The notes below the pieces were generated by a model. It was given only the letters and a program-made list of their open reading frames with translations, searched no databases and was not told the DNA's origin. Both the position numbers and the translations under genes were made by a program. Below are positions 1 to 8,379 of a stretch of 64,000 bases of DNA, piece by piece. Source of the DNA: Janthinobacterium sp. 344 (GTDB lineage Bacteria; Pseudomonadota; Gammaproteobacteria; Burkholderiales; Burkholderiaceae_D); contig NZ_FOKL01000004.1 in assembly GCF_900112025.1 (NCBI RefSeq), forward strand, positions 445,344 through 509,343. The letters run 5' to 3'. Every line of letters starts with the position of its first letter. The first letter of the stretch is position 1.

Positions 1-1
1 C

Positions 2-472
2 AGCCTGTTGGCGAAAGAAGTCGAGCGCGACGCGCATGGCAACGTGCAATTGTCGGGCACGGGGGCGCTGGCCGATTTGCTGTGCGACGAGATCAAGGCC
101 AAGCTGGGCATCAAGCGCGTGCGCGGCGATACCTTCGGCTACCTGCAGCGCTCCTTCATCGGCTGCGTCTCCGACGTCGACCAGCGCGAGGCGCGCGAGG
201 TGGGCGAAAAGGCCGTGCAGTTCGCCATGTGGGGCGAGCGCGACGGCTCCGTCGCCATCAAGCGCACGGGTTTTTATTCCGTCGACTACGAACTGCTGCC
301 CCTTTCCGACGTGGCGGGCAAGACGCGCACCATGGAAGACGAATTCATCAGCGCCAGCGGCACGGACGTCACCGATGCTTTCCGGCTGTATCTGCGTCCG
401 CTGCTGGGCTCCGGCATGCCGGACGCGTTCCGCCTGCGGGCGGCCAAGGTGGCGAAGGTCTTGAACCCTTAG
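2..472 (+). CDS. 6-phosphofructokinase, pyrophosphate-dependent type, C-terminal part
   Basis: This is the 3' end of a gene entering from the left edge; about 156 codons are visible and the start is outside the window. The product resembles the C-terminal half of PPi-dependent phosphofructokinases, which interconvert fructose 6-phosphate and fructose 1,6-bisphosphate in the cytoplasm. The supporting stretch is KLGIKRVRGDTFGYLQRSF followed by a conserved SDVDQREAREVG segment; the protein ends AAKVAKVLNP. The substrate-binding N-terminal motifs are not visible, so ATP versus PPi preference is inferred from overall similarity. The stop overlaps by 4 bp the stop of the convergent IclR gene. Confidence 0.8.
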   Translation, partial: SLLAKEVERDAHGNVQLSGTGALADLLCDEIKAKLGIKRVRGDTFGYLQRSFIGCVSDVDQREAREVGEKAVQFAMWGERDGSVAIKRTGFYSVDYELLPLSDVAGKTRTMEDEFISASGTDVTDAFRLYLRPLLGSGMPDAFRLRAAKVAKVLNP

Positions 473-1317
473 CTGGACTCCGCCAGCAATAGCGGCCGCA
501 GCTTGACGGCCGCTTCTTTTAACTGCGGCACGTGCTGCAGCAATTGCTCCACGGACTTTCTCGCCACGGGCGCGTGGCAGGCGACGGCCGCCACGATGCG
601 CCCGTCGGCGGCGCAGATGGGCACGGCCACGGCCACCATGCCGTGCACGAATTCCTCGTCGTCGATGCCGATGCCCAGGCGGGCGATGCGCACGATCTCG
701 CGTTCCAGCAGCACCGCATCCGTGATGCTTTTCGGCGTGCGCGCCTCCAGCGTGAGCATGGCCAGCAATTCACGCCGCTCCAGCAAGGTCATGTGCGCCA
801 GGAACAGCTTGCCGCTGGCCGTGCAATGCATGGGCGCGCGCGTGCCCAGCACCAGGTGCAATCGCAGCGGTTCCTGCGTTTCCACCCGGTCCACATACAC
901 GATCGCATTACCCTCGGGAATGGCGAGGTTGCACGTCTCGCCCGTGGCCGCCACCAGGCTGCCCAGGATGCTGCGGCTGACGCGGATCAGGGCATTGTTG
1001 CGCAGGGTCGCCAGCGCCAGGTTGGTCGAGGCGGCGCCCGGCACGTAGCCGCGTCCCACAGGCGTGCGCAGCACATAGCCGTGCTGCTCCAGGGTATCGA
1101 GCAGGCGCATCATGCTGGCCTTGGGCACCTGCATGCGCGTGGCCAGTTGCGACAGGGTCAATGGCTGGCTGGCGCTGGCCAGGTGCTCGATCAGGCGCAG
1201 CACGCGCAAGCCCCGCGCCTCGTCGCCATGGCTGGCCGCCGCGCCGGCATTCGCCTGGCTGCCCGCTGGCTCACCGTCCGCAGCCTCGGCCGCCCGTTTT
1301 TGAAACGCATCATGCAT
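469..1317 (-). CDS. IclR-family transcriptional regulator
   Basis: This encodes a 282-residue DNA-binding regulator. After a poorly conserved Ala-rich N-terminus, a winged helix-turn-helix (about residues 37-90, with LTLSQLATRMQVPKASMMRL) is followed by the IclR effector domain (TGETCNLAIPEGNAIVYVDRVE and a C-terminal GIDDEEFVHGMVAVAVPI). An in-frame extension runs upstream to 1494, but the ATG at 1317 is preferred because GAGAGGTGA lies just upstream and the extension would overlap the divergent gene. It is divergent from the GMC oxidoreductase gene, and the shared intergenic region holds an IclR-like inverted repeat. It probably controls that gene and perhaps the transporter beyond it. The effector is unknown. 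Confidence 0.9.
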   Translation of the reverse strand: MHDAFQKRAAEAADGEPAGSQANAGAAASHGDEARGLRVLRLIEHLASASQPLTLSQLATRMQVPKASMMRLLDTLEQHGYVLRTPVGRGYVPGAASTNLALATLRNNALIRVSRSILGSLVAATGETCNLAIPEGNAIVYVDRVETQEPLRLHLVLGTRAPMHCTASGKLFLAHMTLLERRELLAMLTLEARTPKSITDAVLLEREIVRIARLGIGIDDEEFVHGMVAVAVPICAADGRIVAAVACHAPVARKSVEQLLQHVPQLKEAAVKLRPLLLAESS

Positions 1318-1383
1318 GTTCTGTTTCACCTCTCGCGTATGCGGCGGTTTCCGCTTGTCCCGGTGCTGCACGTCTTTTATAAA

Positions 1384-1400
1384 TGGAACCAGACGTTCCA
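1384..1400. promoter_or_regulatory. Candidate IclR operator
   Basis: TGGAAC and GTTCCA form a perfect 6-bp inverted repeat separated by 5 bp. It sits in the AT-richer 164-bp region between the divergent IclR and GMC oxidoreductase genes. Many IclR-family sites have the form TGGAA-n-TTCCA, so this is the natural operator candidate for autoregulation and control of the oxidoreductase gene. No footprint or second copy supports it. Confidence 0.5.
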
Positions 1401-1481
1401 AAAATAACCAATAAAGACCAGTGTATCGCAAAAAACGCCCGTCGAGGCGGCTGAGATACCGCAACGCAGGAGACAAGCACC

Positions 1482-3098
1482 ATGTTGCAAACACACTACG
1501 ATTACATCGTCGTCGGCGCCGGTTCGGCCGGCTGCGTGCTGGCCAACCGCCTGTCGCACGACAGCGGCAACCAGGTCTTGCTGCTGGAAGCAGGCGGCAA
1601 GGATAACAATCCCTGGATCCACGTGCCGGTCGGCTATTTCAAGACCATGCACGACCCGAACCTGGACTGGTGCTACCGCACGGAAGCGGACGCCGGCATC
1701 GCCGGACGCCAGTTGCAGTGGCCACGCGGCAAGGTGCTGGGCGGCTCCAGCTCCCTCAACGGCCTGCTGTACGTGCGCGGCCAGAAAGAGGATTACGACC
1801 GCTGGGCGGAACTGGGCAACCCGGGCTGGAGCTATGCCGAGGTGCTGCCCTACTTCAAGAAATCGGAAGACCAGGAGCGCGGCGCCAGCGACTACCACGG
1901 CGTGGGCGGCCCATTAAAAGTGTCGGACCTGCGCCTGCGCCGCCCCATCGCGGAACACTTCATCGCCGGCGCCACGGAAAGCGGCATCCCTTTCAATGCC
2001 GACTACAACGGCGCCACGCAGGAAGGCGTGGGCTACTTCCAGCAGACGGCCAGCAACGGCCTGCGCTGGAGCACGGCGAAAGCCTTCCTGCGGCCCGCCC
2101 GCAAGCGCGCCAACCTGCGCGTGGAAGTGCGGGCGCAAATCACGCGCGTGCTGTTCGAGGGCAAGCGCGCCGTCGGCATCGAGTTCCGCCAGGATGGCCA
2201 GCTGCGCCAGGCGCGCGCCAGCGGCGAAGTGATTTTATGCGCGGGCGCCATCGGCTCGCCGCAGATCCTGCAATGCTCGGGCGTGGGTCCGCGCGCCCTG
2301 CTGGAGGAAGTGGGCGTGCCGCTGGTGCACGACTTGCCCGGCGTGGGGCAAAACCTGCAAGACCACCTGCAGATCCGCCTGGTCTTCAAGACGCGGCTGA
2401 AAACCCTGAACGATGAAGTCAACAGCCTGTGGGGCAAGCTGTGGGTGGGCATGCAGTATGTGTTTGCGCGTTCCGGGCCTTTGACATTGGCGGCCAGCCA
2501 GGTGACGGTATTTACCCGATCCTCGCCGGAAGTCGCGCGGCCCGACATCCAGTTCCACATGCAGCCGCTGAGCGCCGACAAGCCGGGCGAAGGCGCGCAT
2601 CCGTTTTCCGCGTTTACGTCGTCCGTGTGCCAGCTGCGCCCGCACAGCCGCGGCCACGTGTCGATCAAGTCCGCCGATCCCCTCGCCTATCCGGGCATTT
2701 ATCCCAATTATCTGTCCGACCCGCGCGACCAGCAGACGGCGATCGCCGCCCTGCGCGTGGCCCGAAAAATCGCCGCCGCGCCGTCGCTGGCGCCGCACAT
2801 CATTGCCGAATTCGTGCCCGGCCCGCAGTTCCAGAGCGATGAAGAATTGCTCGATGCGGCGCGCCGCTTCAGCCAGTCCATCTACCACCCCAGCGGCACC
2901 TGCAAGATGGGCCATGACGCCATGGCCGTCGTCGATGCGCGCCTGCGCGTGCACGGCATGCAGAACCTGCGCGTCGTCGACGCCTCGATCATGCCGGAAA
3001 TCGTCTCGGGCAATACGAACGCGCCCACCATCATGATCGCCGAAAAAGCCGCCGACATGATCCTGGCGGACGCCGTGCGCCTGCCCAGGGCGGCCTAG
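1482..3098 (+). CDS. GMC-family FAD oxidoreductase (choline/alcohol dehydrogenase-like)
   Basis: This is a 538-residue flavoprotein of the glucose-methanol-choline family, which oxidises an alcohol to an aldehyde or ketone. The FAD-binding Rossmann motif GAGSAG lies at residues 12-17, followed by the family signatures [19 protein letters not shown] and [16 protein letters not shown]. The catalytic pair aligns with His469 in [10 protein letters not shown] and Asn513 in SGNTNAPT, the same 44-residue spacing as choline oxidase. GGAGA precedes the ATG. No signal peptide or heme-binding motif is seen. It is next to a transporter gene and divergent from an IclR regulator, suggesting uptake and oxidation of one alcohol-type substrate; choline itself is not specifically indicated. 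Confidence 0.9.
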   Translation: MLQTHYDYIVVGAGSAGCVLANRLSHDSGNQVLLLEAGGKDNNPWIHVPVGYFKTMHDPNLDWCYRTEADAGIAGRQLQWPRGKVLGGSSSLNGLLYVRGQKEDYDRWAELGNPGWSYAEVLPYFKKSEDQERGASDYHGVGGPLKVSDLRLRRPIAEHFIAGATESGIPFNADYNGATQEGVGYFQQTASNGLRWSTAKAFLRPARKRANLRVEVRAQITRVLFEGKRAVGIEFRQDGQLRQARASGEVILCAGAIGSPQILQCSGVGPRALLEEVGVPLVHDLPGVGQNLQDHLQIRLVFKTRLKTLNDEVNSLWGKLWVGMQYVFARSGPLTLAASQVTVFTRSSPEVARPDIQFHMQPLSADKPGEGAHPFSAFTSSVCQLRPHSRGHVSIKSADPLAYPGIYPNYLSDPRDQQTAIAALRVARKIAAAPSLAPHIIAEFVPGPQFQSDEELLDAARRFSQSIYHPSGTCKMGHDAMAVVDARLRVHGMQNLRVVDASIMPEIVSGNTNAPTIMIAEKAADMILADAVRLPRAA

Positions 3099-3233
3099 CC
3101 GGCGCCCCGCGCCTTCCCCATTCCACCCGACCAAGGAGGATGCCAGCGGCAGGCAGACCGGCCCGCCCCTGTTGTACCGGCCGCCGCGCCAGCAGCGCGG
3201 TGGTTGTAACCCAACCATCTAAAAAAAATACAT

Positions 3234-3247
3234 AATCGATATCGATT
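3234..3247. promoter_or_regulatory. 14-bp perfect palindrome upstream of the MHS transporter
   Basis: AATCGATATCGATT is perfectly palindromic. It lies in an AT-rich patch ending 11 bp before the transporter start, in the 160-bp gap after the oxidoreductase gene. Its position overlapping the presumed ribosome-binding region fits a repressor site or a short mRNA hairpin. It does not resemble the IclR-like site upstream of the oxidoreductase. Confidence 0.3.
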
Positions 3248-3258
3248 GGAGACTAGAT

Positions 3259-4581
3259 ATGGACAACAATCCGAAAAAGGCCAAAGAGCTGCGGAAAGTC
3301 GTGATGGCCAGCGTGATCGGCGCCACCATCGAGTGGTACGACTTCTTTTTATACGGCGTCGTCGCCGGCATCGTGTTCAGCAAGCTGTATTTCCCGGGCG
3401 GCGATCCGCTCGTCTCGACCATGCTCGCCTACGGCACCTTCGCCGTGGGCTTCCTCTCGCGCCCCATCGGCGGCGTGATCTTCGGCCACTTCGGCGACAA
3501 GATCGGCCGCAAGAGCATGCTGGTGATGACCCTGATGATCATGGGCATCTCCACTTTCCTGATCGGCGTGCTGCCGACGTATGACCATATCGGCTACTGG
3601 GCGCCCGGCCTGCTGCTGTTCCTGCGCGTGCTGCAGGGCATCGGCCTGGGCGGCGAATGGGGCGGCGCCGTGCTGATGGCATATGAATATGCGCCGCCAA
3701 AAGACCGCGGCTTCTATGCCAGCCTGCCGCAGATCGGCCTGGCCATCGGCCTGTGCCTCGCTTCCGGCGTGGTGGCCATCCTGTCGCACAGCTTGAGCGA
3801 CGCGCAGTTCCTGTCGTGGGGCTGGCGCGTGGCCTTCATCCTGTCGGCGGCCCTCGTCTTCATCGGCATGTGGATACGTTTGAACGTGATGGAAACGCCG
3901 GAATTCCAGGCCGTCAAGGAAAAGAACGCGGAGACGCAGATCCCGTTCTTCGACCTCTTGAAACGCTATCCGGGCAATGTATTAAAAGGCATGGGCGCGC
4001 GCTATATCGACGGCGTGTTCTTCAATATCTTTGGCGTCTTTTCCATCACTTATCTCACCAACACCATCAAGATAGCCCGCACGGAAGCACTGATGGGCGT
4101 GATGGCGTCGGCCGTCGTGATGTGCTTCTGCATTCCGTTCTTCGGCCGCCTGTCGGACCGCATCGGCCGCAGCAAGGTGTTTTTCTGGGGCTCCTTGATC
4201 ACGGGCGTGTCGGCCATTCCCGCCTTCTGGATCATGCTCAACCACGCCGACAATCCGCTGCTGCTGTGGTGTTCCGTGATCATCCCGCTGGGCGTGCTGT
4301 ATTCGGCCGTGTACGGCCCGGAAGCGGCCCTGTTCTGCGACCTGTTCGACGCCAAGGTGCGCTACACGGGCATCTCCTTCGTGTACCAGTTCTCCGGCAT
4401 CTTCGCCAGCGGCCTGACGCCCATCATCGCCACCTACCTGCTGAAGACGGGCAATGGCGAACCGTGGCACATCGTCGGCTACATCCTGTTCGCCTCCCTC
4501 GTCTCGGCCGTCAGCGTGGCCATGATCGGCAAGGGCGGTTCGCAGCCCGACGGCCGCATGAAGCCGGCGCACGCGCGGTAA
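3259..4581 (+). CDS. MFS transporter, metabolite:H+ symporter (MHS) family
   Basis: This is a 440-residue inner-membrane carrier with about twelve hydrophobic segments. The MFS motif A appears as GHFGDKIGRK at residues 76-85, with a second copy (GRLSDRIGRSK) after the central loop. The N-terminal IEWYDFFLYG and the RVLQGIGLGGEWGGAV segment are typical of the MHS group, which includes alpha-ketoglutarate, shikimate, proline/betaine and citrate permeases. The C-terminus lacks the long coiled coil of osmosensory ProP. It follows the GMC oxidoreductase on the same strand with 160 bp between them, so it may import the oxidoreductase substrate. The exact substrate cannot be read from the sequence. 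Confidence 0.88.
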   Translation: MDNNPKKAKELRKVVMASVIGATIEWYDFFLYGVVAGIVFSKLYFPGGDPLVSTMLAYGTFAVGFLSRPIGGVIFGHFGDKIGRKSMLVMTLMIMGISTFLIGVLPTYDHIGYWAPGLLLFLRVLQGIGLGGEWGGAVLMAYEYAPPKDRGFYASLPQIGLAIGLCLASGVVAILSHSLSDAQFLSWGWRVAFILSAALVFIGMWIRLNVMETPEFQAVKEKNAETQIPFFDLLKRYPGNVLKGMGARYIDGVFFNIFGVFSITYLTNTIKIARTEALMGVMASAVVMCFCIPFFGRLSDRIGRSKVFFWGSLITGVSAIPAFWIMLNHADNPLLLWCSVIIPLGVLYSAVYGPEAALFCDLFDAKVRYTGISFVYQFSGIFASGLTPIIATYLLKTGNGEPWHIVGYILFASLVSAVSVAMIGKGGSQPDGRMKPAHAR

Positions 4582-4596
4582 GATATCGCGGCGCAA

Positions 4597-4636
4597 AAAA
4601 AAGGCAGGCCTCTTGCGAGTGCCTGCCTTGTTTGTT
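4597..4636. terminator. Bidirectional rho-independent terminator
   Basis: AAGGCAGGC (4601-4609) and GCCTGCCTT (4621-4629) form a perfect 9-bp stem with an 11-nt loop. It is preceded by an A-tract and followed by TGTTTGTT. It separates the transporter gene from the convergent purM gene and can terminate both transcripts. Confidence 0.85.
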
Positions 4637-4647
4637 CAAGCGACAGC

Positions 4648-5691
4648 TTAGATAACAACTGTTTGATGCTCGTCGCCTACGCGGGCGCGGATGGTGCCGA
4701 TGCGCGAGACGGTTTCGCCGGCCGCTTGCAGCTGGGCGATGGCGGCGTCGGCGTTTTCCTGCGAGACGATGACGGTCATGCCGATGCCGCAGTTGAAGAC
4801 GCGGTGCATTTCGGCGTCAGCCACGCCGCCGTGCTGTTGCAGCCACGTGAACAGCGGCGGCATGGTCCATGCCTTCGAGTCCAGTTCGGCCACCAGGCCA
4901 GGCTGCAGCACGCGCGGGATGTTTTCCACCAGGCCGCCGCCGGTGATGTGCACCATGCCCTTCACTTCCATGGCATCCATCAGCGCCAGCAGCGGCTTGA
5001 CGTAGATGCGCGTCGGCTGCATCAGCACGTCGGCCAGCTTACGGCCATGGAAGTCGCCTTCCAGGTCCGGCTTCGCCACTTCGATGATCTTGCGCACCAG
5101 CGAGTAACCGTTCGAGTGCACGCCCGACGAGGCCAGGCCCAGCACCACGTCGCCCGGAGCGATCTTGGTGCCGTCGATGATTTTCGATTTTTCCACGGCG
5201 CCGACGGCAAAGCCTGCCAAGTCGTATTCGCCGGCCGGGTACATGCTCGGCATTTCCGCCGTTTCGCCGCCGATCAGCGCGCAGCCCGCTTGTTCGCAAC
5301 CCTGGGCGATGCCCTTGATGACGTCGGTGGCAATCGCCACGTCCAGCTTGCCGCAGGCAAAATAGTCGAGGAAGAACAGGGGTTCGGCGCCTTGCACCAG
5401 GATATCGTTGACGCTCATGGCGACCAGGTCGATGCCGACCGTGTCGTGGCGGTTCAATTCGAACGCCAGGCGCAATTTCGTGCCCACGCCGTCGGTGCCC
5501 GAGACCAGCACCGGTTCCTTGTACTTCTTGCTGATTTCAAACATGGCGCCAAAACCGCCCAGGCCGCCCATCACGCCTTCGCGCAGGGTGCGCTTGGCAA
5601 ACGGCTTGATTGCTTCGACTAAAGCGTCGCCCGCGTCGATATCGACGCCAGCGTCACGGTAGGAAAGGGAAACATTAGAAGTCTGGTTCAT
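4648..5691 (-). CDS. purM: Phosphoribosylformylglycinamidine cyclo-ligase (AIR synthetase)
   Basis: This 347-residue cytoplasmic enzyme catalyses the fifth step of de novo purine synthesis, the ATP-dependent closure of FGAM to AIR. The PurM fold is recognisable from [20 protein letters not shown] at the N-terminus, [14 protein letters not shown], the [11 protein letters not shown] segment and [15 protein letters not shown]. Length is normal for the family. The ATG at 5691 is chosen because homologues begin close to the SYRDAGVD motif; an upstream in-frame ATG at 5742 would add 17 unrelated residues. It is transcribed away from perM, a divergent arrangement common in Burkholderiales. Confidence 0.97.
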   Translation of the reverse strand: MNQTSNVSLSYRDAGVDIDAGDALVEAIKPFAKRTLREGVMGGLGGFGAMFEISKKYKEPVLVSGTDGVGTKLRLAFELNRHDTVGIDLVAMSVNDILVQGAEPLFFLDYFACGKLDVAIATDVIKGIAQGCEQAGCALIGGETAEMPSMYPAGEYDLAGFAVGAVEKSKIIDGTKIAPGDVVLGLASSGVHSNGYSLVRKIIEVAKPDLEGDFHGRKLADVLMQPTRIYVKPLLALMDAMEVKGMVHITGGGLVENIPRVLQPGLVAELDSKAWTMPPLFTWLQQHGGVADAEMHRVFNCGIGMTVIVSQENADAAIAQLQAAGETVSRIGTIRARVGDEHQTVVI

Positions 5692-5879
5692 GGTGTGGGG
5701 GCAGCGGAGGCGGTAAAATAGAAGGCGGATACCCGCCGGCACGCGCGCGCGTGGATGTTTTTGACACCCTGCGACAGGCGGCCAGCCGGTGAATTCGGTC
5801 GATCAAGACGCTATTTTATCAAACTGCCCCCACAATTTCGTAATTAACTGCCTTTTTTTAACGCAACAGCCCAAACCCC

Positions 5880-6962
5880 ATGCCATTTCCGATCACCGCC
5901 GAACAGAAGCAAACAGCATTTTGGATCGCGGTCTGGCTGGCATTTCTGCTGTTGCTGGTCAGCCTGGGCCCCATCCTGACGCCCTTCCTGGCGGCGGCCA
6001 TCCTCGCCTACGTGCTCAATCCCGGCGTGGACCGCCTGCAGCGCCTGCACTACAAGCGCCTTTATGTGCCGCGCCCGCTGGCCGTGCTGGTCATCGTGGT
6101 GTTGTTTTTCCTCGCCATCACGGCGCTGGTGCTGATCGTCGTGCCCGTGCTGCAAAAGGAAATCCCCCTGCTGCAGGCACAGATTCCCCAGTTTCTCAGC
6201 AAGGCGAATGACTTCCTGGCGCCAAAGCTGCGCGACCTGGGCATCCGCGTGCGCCTGGACGGCACGGGCATCAAGCGCATGCTGAGCCAGCAGATGGCCA
6301 CCAGCGGCGATGAAATCTGGAGCACCGTGCTGGCCTCGGCCCGCATCGGCGGCACGGCCGTGCTGGGCTGGCTGGCCACCGTCGTGCTGATCCCCGTGGT
6401 GCTGTTCTACCTGTTGCTGGACTGGCACCCGATGCTGGCGCGCATCGCCGGCGCCGTGCCGCGCCGCTGGGTCGGCCGCACGGTGGGCATGGCGCAGGAA
6501 GTCGATACCCTGCTGGCGCAATACCTGCGCGGCCAGCTGCTGGTGATGCTGGTGCTGGCCACGTATTACTCGGCGGCGCTGGCCATCGCCGGCTTCGAGG
6601 TGGCATTGCCGGTGGGCATCATCACGGGCTTGCTGGTATTCATTCCCTACCTGGGCTTCGGCCTGGGCCTGATGCTGGCCCTGATCGCCGCCCTGCTGCA
6701 GTTTGCCGACTGGAGCGGCGTGATCGCCGTGGCCGTCATCTACGGCTGCGGCCAGGTCATCGAAGGCTTTTTCCTCACGCCGCGCCTGGTGGGCGAACGC
6801 ATCGGCTTGAATCCGCTGGCCGTGATCTTCGCCTTATTGGCCTTCGGACAATTGTTCGGTTTCGTCGGCGTACTGCTCGCCTTGCCCGCTTCTGCCGTCC
6901 TGATGGTCGCTTTTAAGCATCTTCGGCGCCACTATCTATCCAGCACCTTCTATAATGCATAG
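5880..6962 (+). CDS. AI-2E/PerM-family membrane transporter
   Basis: This is a 360-residue polytopic inner-membrane protein of the AI-2E family exporter (PerM/YhhT/TqsA) superfamily. Two hydrophobic hairpins at the N-terminus precede a soluble domain (about residues 90-140), then the conserved segments LIPVVLFYLLLDW, VDTLLAQYLRGQ and GLLVFIPYLGFGLG, and a C-terminal membrane cluster ending in GVLLALPASAVLMV. Members range from putative autoinducer-2 exporters to Na+/H+ antiporters, so transport specificity is unassigned. It is divergent from purM and 77 bp upstream of hda on the same strand. Confidence 0.88.
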   Translation: MPFPITAEQKQTAFWIAVWLAFLLLLVSLGPILTPFLAAAILAYVLNPGVDRLQRLHYKRLYVPRPLAVLVIVVLFFLAITALVLIVVPVLQKEIPLLQAQIPQFLSKANDFLAPKLRDLGIRVRLDGTGIKRMLSQQMATSGDEIWSTVLASARIGGTAVLGWLATVVLIPVVLFYLLLDWHPMLARIAGAVPRRWVGRTVGMAQEVDTLLAQYLRGQLLVMLVLATYYSAALAIAGFEVALPVGIITGLLVFIPYLGFGLGLMLALIAALLQFADWSGVIAVAVIYGCGQVIEGFFLTPRLVGERIGLNPLAVIFALLAFGQLFGFVGVLLALPASAVLMVAFKHLRRHYLSSTFYNA

Positions 6963-7039
6963 TAAAAGCGGATATCATATCAACCTGGCAATACCAATGA
7001 TGCACAAGCAGTAATGAAAAACAGGACAAGGCGTACGCC

Positions 7040-7708
7040 ATGAAACAACTGGTGCTCGATTTAGGCACAGACCAGGCGCACAGCCTCGATACCTTCGAGG
7101 TGGGACAGAATGCCGAAGTGGCGCAGCTGATGCGCCAGTTCGCCGCGCGCACGTCGCGCGAGCATTTTGCCTATCTGTGGGGCGAACTGGCCGCCGGCAA
7201 GAGCCATCTGCTCAAGGCCCTGGCCAGCACCGAGCGCGCGCGCTACATTTCGCCATTCTCGATCGAGTCCGAATTCGTGTATTCGCCCGAGGTGGACCTG
7301 TACCTGCTCGACGATTGCGAAAAGCTGTCGCCGCTGGCGCAGATCGACGCCTTTGCCCTGTTCAATGAAATCCGCGCCAACAAGGCCTATATGGTGTGCA
7401 GCGGCGCCGTGCCGCCGGCCGTGCTGCCCGTGCGCGAAGACTTGCGCACGCGCATGGGCTGGGGCCTGATCTACCAGATCCACGGCTTGACGGACGATGA
7501 AAAAATCGCCGCCCTGACCCAGGCGGCCGCCACCCGCGGCTTGACCTTGTCGCCGGGCGTGTTACCCTATCTGCTGTCCCATTTCCGGCGCGACATGCGT
7601 TCGCTGTCGACGATGCTGGACTCTCTTGACCTCTACTCCCTGGAAACCCAACGCCCGATCACCTTGCCTTTATTGCGCGAGTTGCTGCAGGCGGAAGCGA
7701 AAGAATGA
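7040..7708 (+). CDS. hda: DnaA regulatory inactivator Hda
   Basis: This 222-residue AAA+ protein resembles the ATPase domain of DnaA. With the DNA-loaded sliding clamp, Hda stimulates hydrolysis of DnaA-bound ATP and so limits re-initiation of replication. The N-terminus MKQLVLDLG contains the clamp-binding QLVLDL-type motif, and a Walker A-like GELAAGKS occupies residues 48-55. The Walker B region reads LYLLDDCEKL. The arginine-finger and sensor region near the C-terminus (HFRRDMRSLSTMLDSLD) is intact. Length is a little below E. coli Hda. The stop codon overlaps the start of the next gene by 4 bp (ATGA), implying translational coupling. Confidence 0.93.
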   Translation: MKQLVLDLGTDQAHSLDTFEVGQNAEVAQLMRQFAARTSREHFAYLWGELAAGKSHLLKALASTERARYISPFSIESEFVYSPEVDLYLLDDCEKLSPLAQIDAFALFNEIRANKAYMVCSGAVPPAVLPVREDLRTRMGWGLIYQIHGLTDDEKIAALTQAAATRGLTLSPGVLPYLLSHFRRDMRSLSTMLDSLDLYSLETQRPITLPLLRELLQAEAKE

Positions 7709-8379
7709 TGAATCTGGCCCTGTTTGACCTCGACCACACCCTGCTGCCCATTGACTCGGATCACGAGTGGGGCGAATTCCTGGTACGCATCGGTGCCGTG
7801 GACGCCGCCGAATTCACCCGCCGCAACAACGAATTTTTCGCGCAATACCAGGCCGGCACGCTCGACCCGGTGGAATACCTGGAATTTTCGCTGGGCACCC
7901 TGGCGCAATTCCCGCGCGAACGCCTGGAAGCGCTGCACCGCCAGTTCATGGCCGAAGTGGTCATGCCGGCCATCCGCCCCGAAGTCGTGGCGCTGCTGAA
8001 ACAGCACCAGGACGCGGGCGACCTGCTGGCCATCGTCACGGCCACCAACCATTTCATCACCAAGCCCATCGCCGAAGCACTGGGCGTCGAGCATCTGCTG
8101 GCCGCCATGCCCGAATACGACGACGCAGGCAATGTCACGGGCAAGCTGCTGGGCACGCCCACCCTGGGCGCGGGCAAGCTGACCCACACCCATGCCTGGC
8201 TGGAAAAGATGGGCAAGGAGCTGGGGCAATTCGAGCGCAGCTATTTTTACAGCGATTCGCACAACGACATTCCGCTCATGTCCGTCGTGACCCACCCTGT
8301 CGCGACCAATCCCAATGCCGCCTTGAGCGCACACGCATCCCTCCACGGCTGGCCATCACTCCACTTATTCAATGATTAA
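7705..8379 (+). CDS. HAD-family hydrolase, SerB-like subclass IB phosphatase
   Basis: This is a 224-residue haloacid-dehalogenase-superfamily phosphatase. The nucleophile motif is FDLDHTLLP, with Asp8 and Asp10. Motif II lies around VTATNHFIT, and motif III/IV is the acidic SDSHNDIPLM near residue 188. The helical cap insert follows motif I, as in phosphoserine phosphatase-like HAD-IB hydrolases. The physiological substrate is unknown; related genes are repeatedly found between hda and pcnB in Burkholderiales. It overlaps hda by 4 bp and pcnB by 8 bp, so the three are very probably co-transcribed. Confidence 0.88.
   Translation: MMNLALFDLDHTLLPIDSDHEWGEFLVRIGAVDAAEFTRRNNEFFAQYQAGTLDPVEYLEFSLGTLAQFPRERLEALHRQFMAEVVMPAIRPEVVALLKQHQDAGDLLAIVTATNHFITKPIAEALGVEHLLAAMPEYDDAGNVTGKLLGTPTLGAGKLTHTHAWLEKMGKELGQFERSYFYSDSHNDIPLMSVVTHPVATNPNAALSAHASLHGWPSLHLFND

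Noticed and set aside
1318-1494. N-terminal extension of the IclR regulator to an ATG at 1494
   Set aside because: It would overlap the divergent oxidoreductase start, and the ATG at 1317 has a good ribosome-binding site and normal family length.
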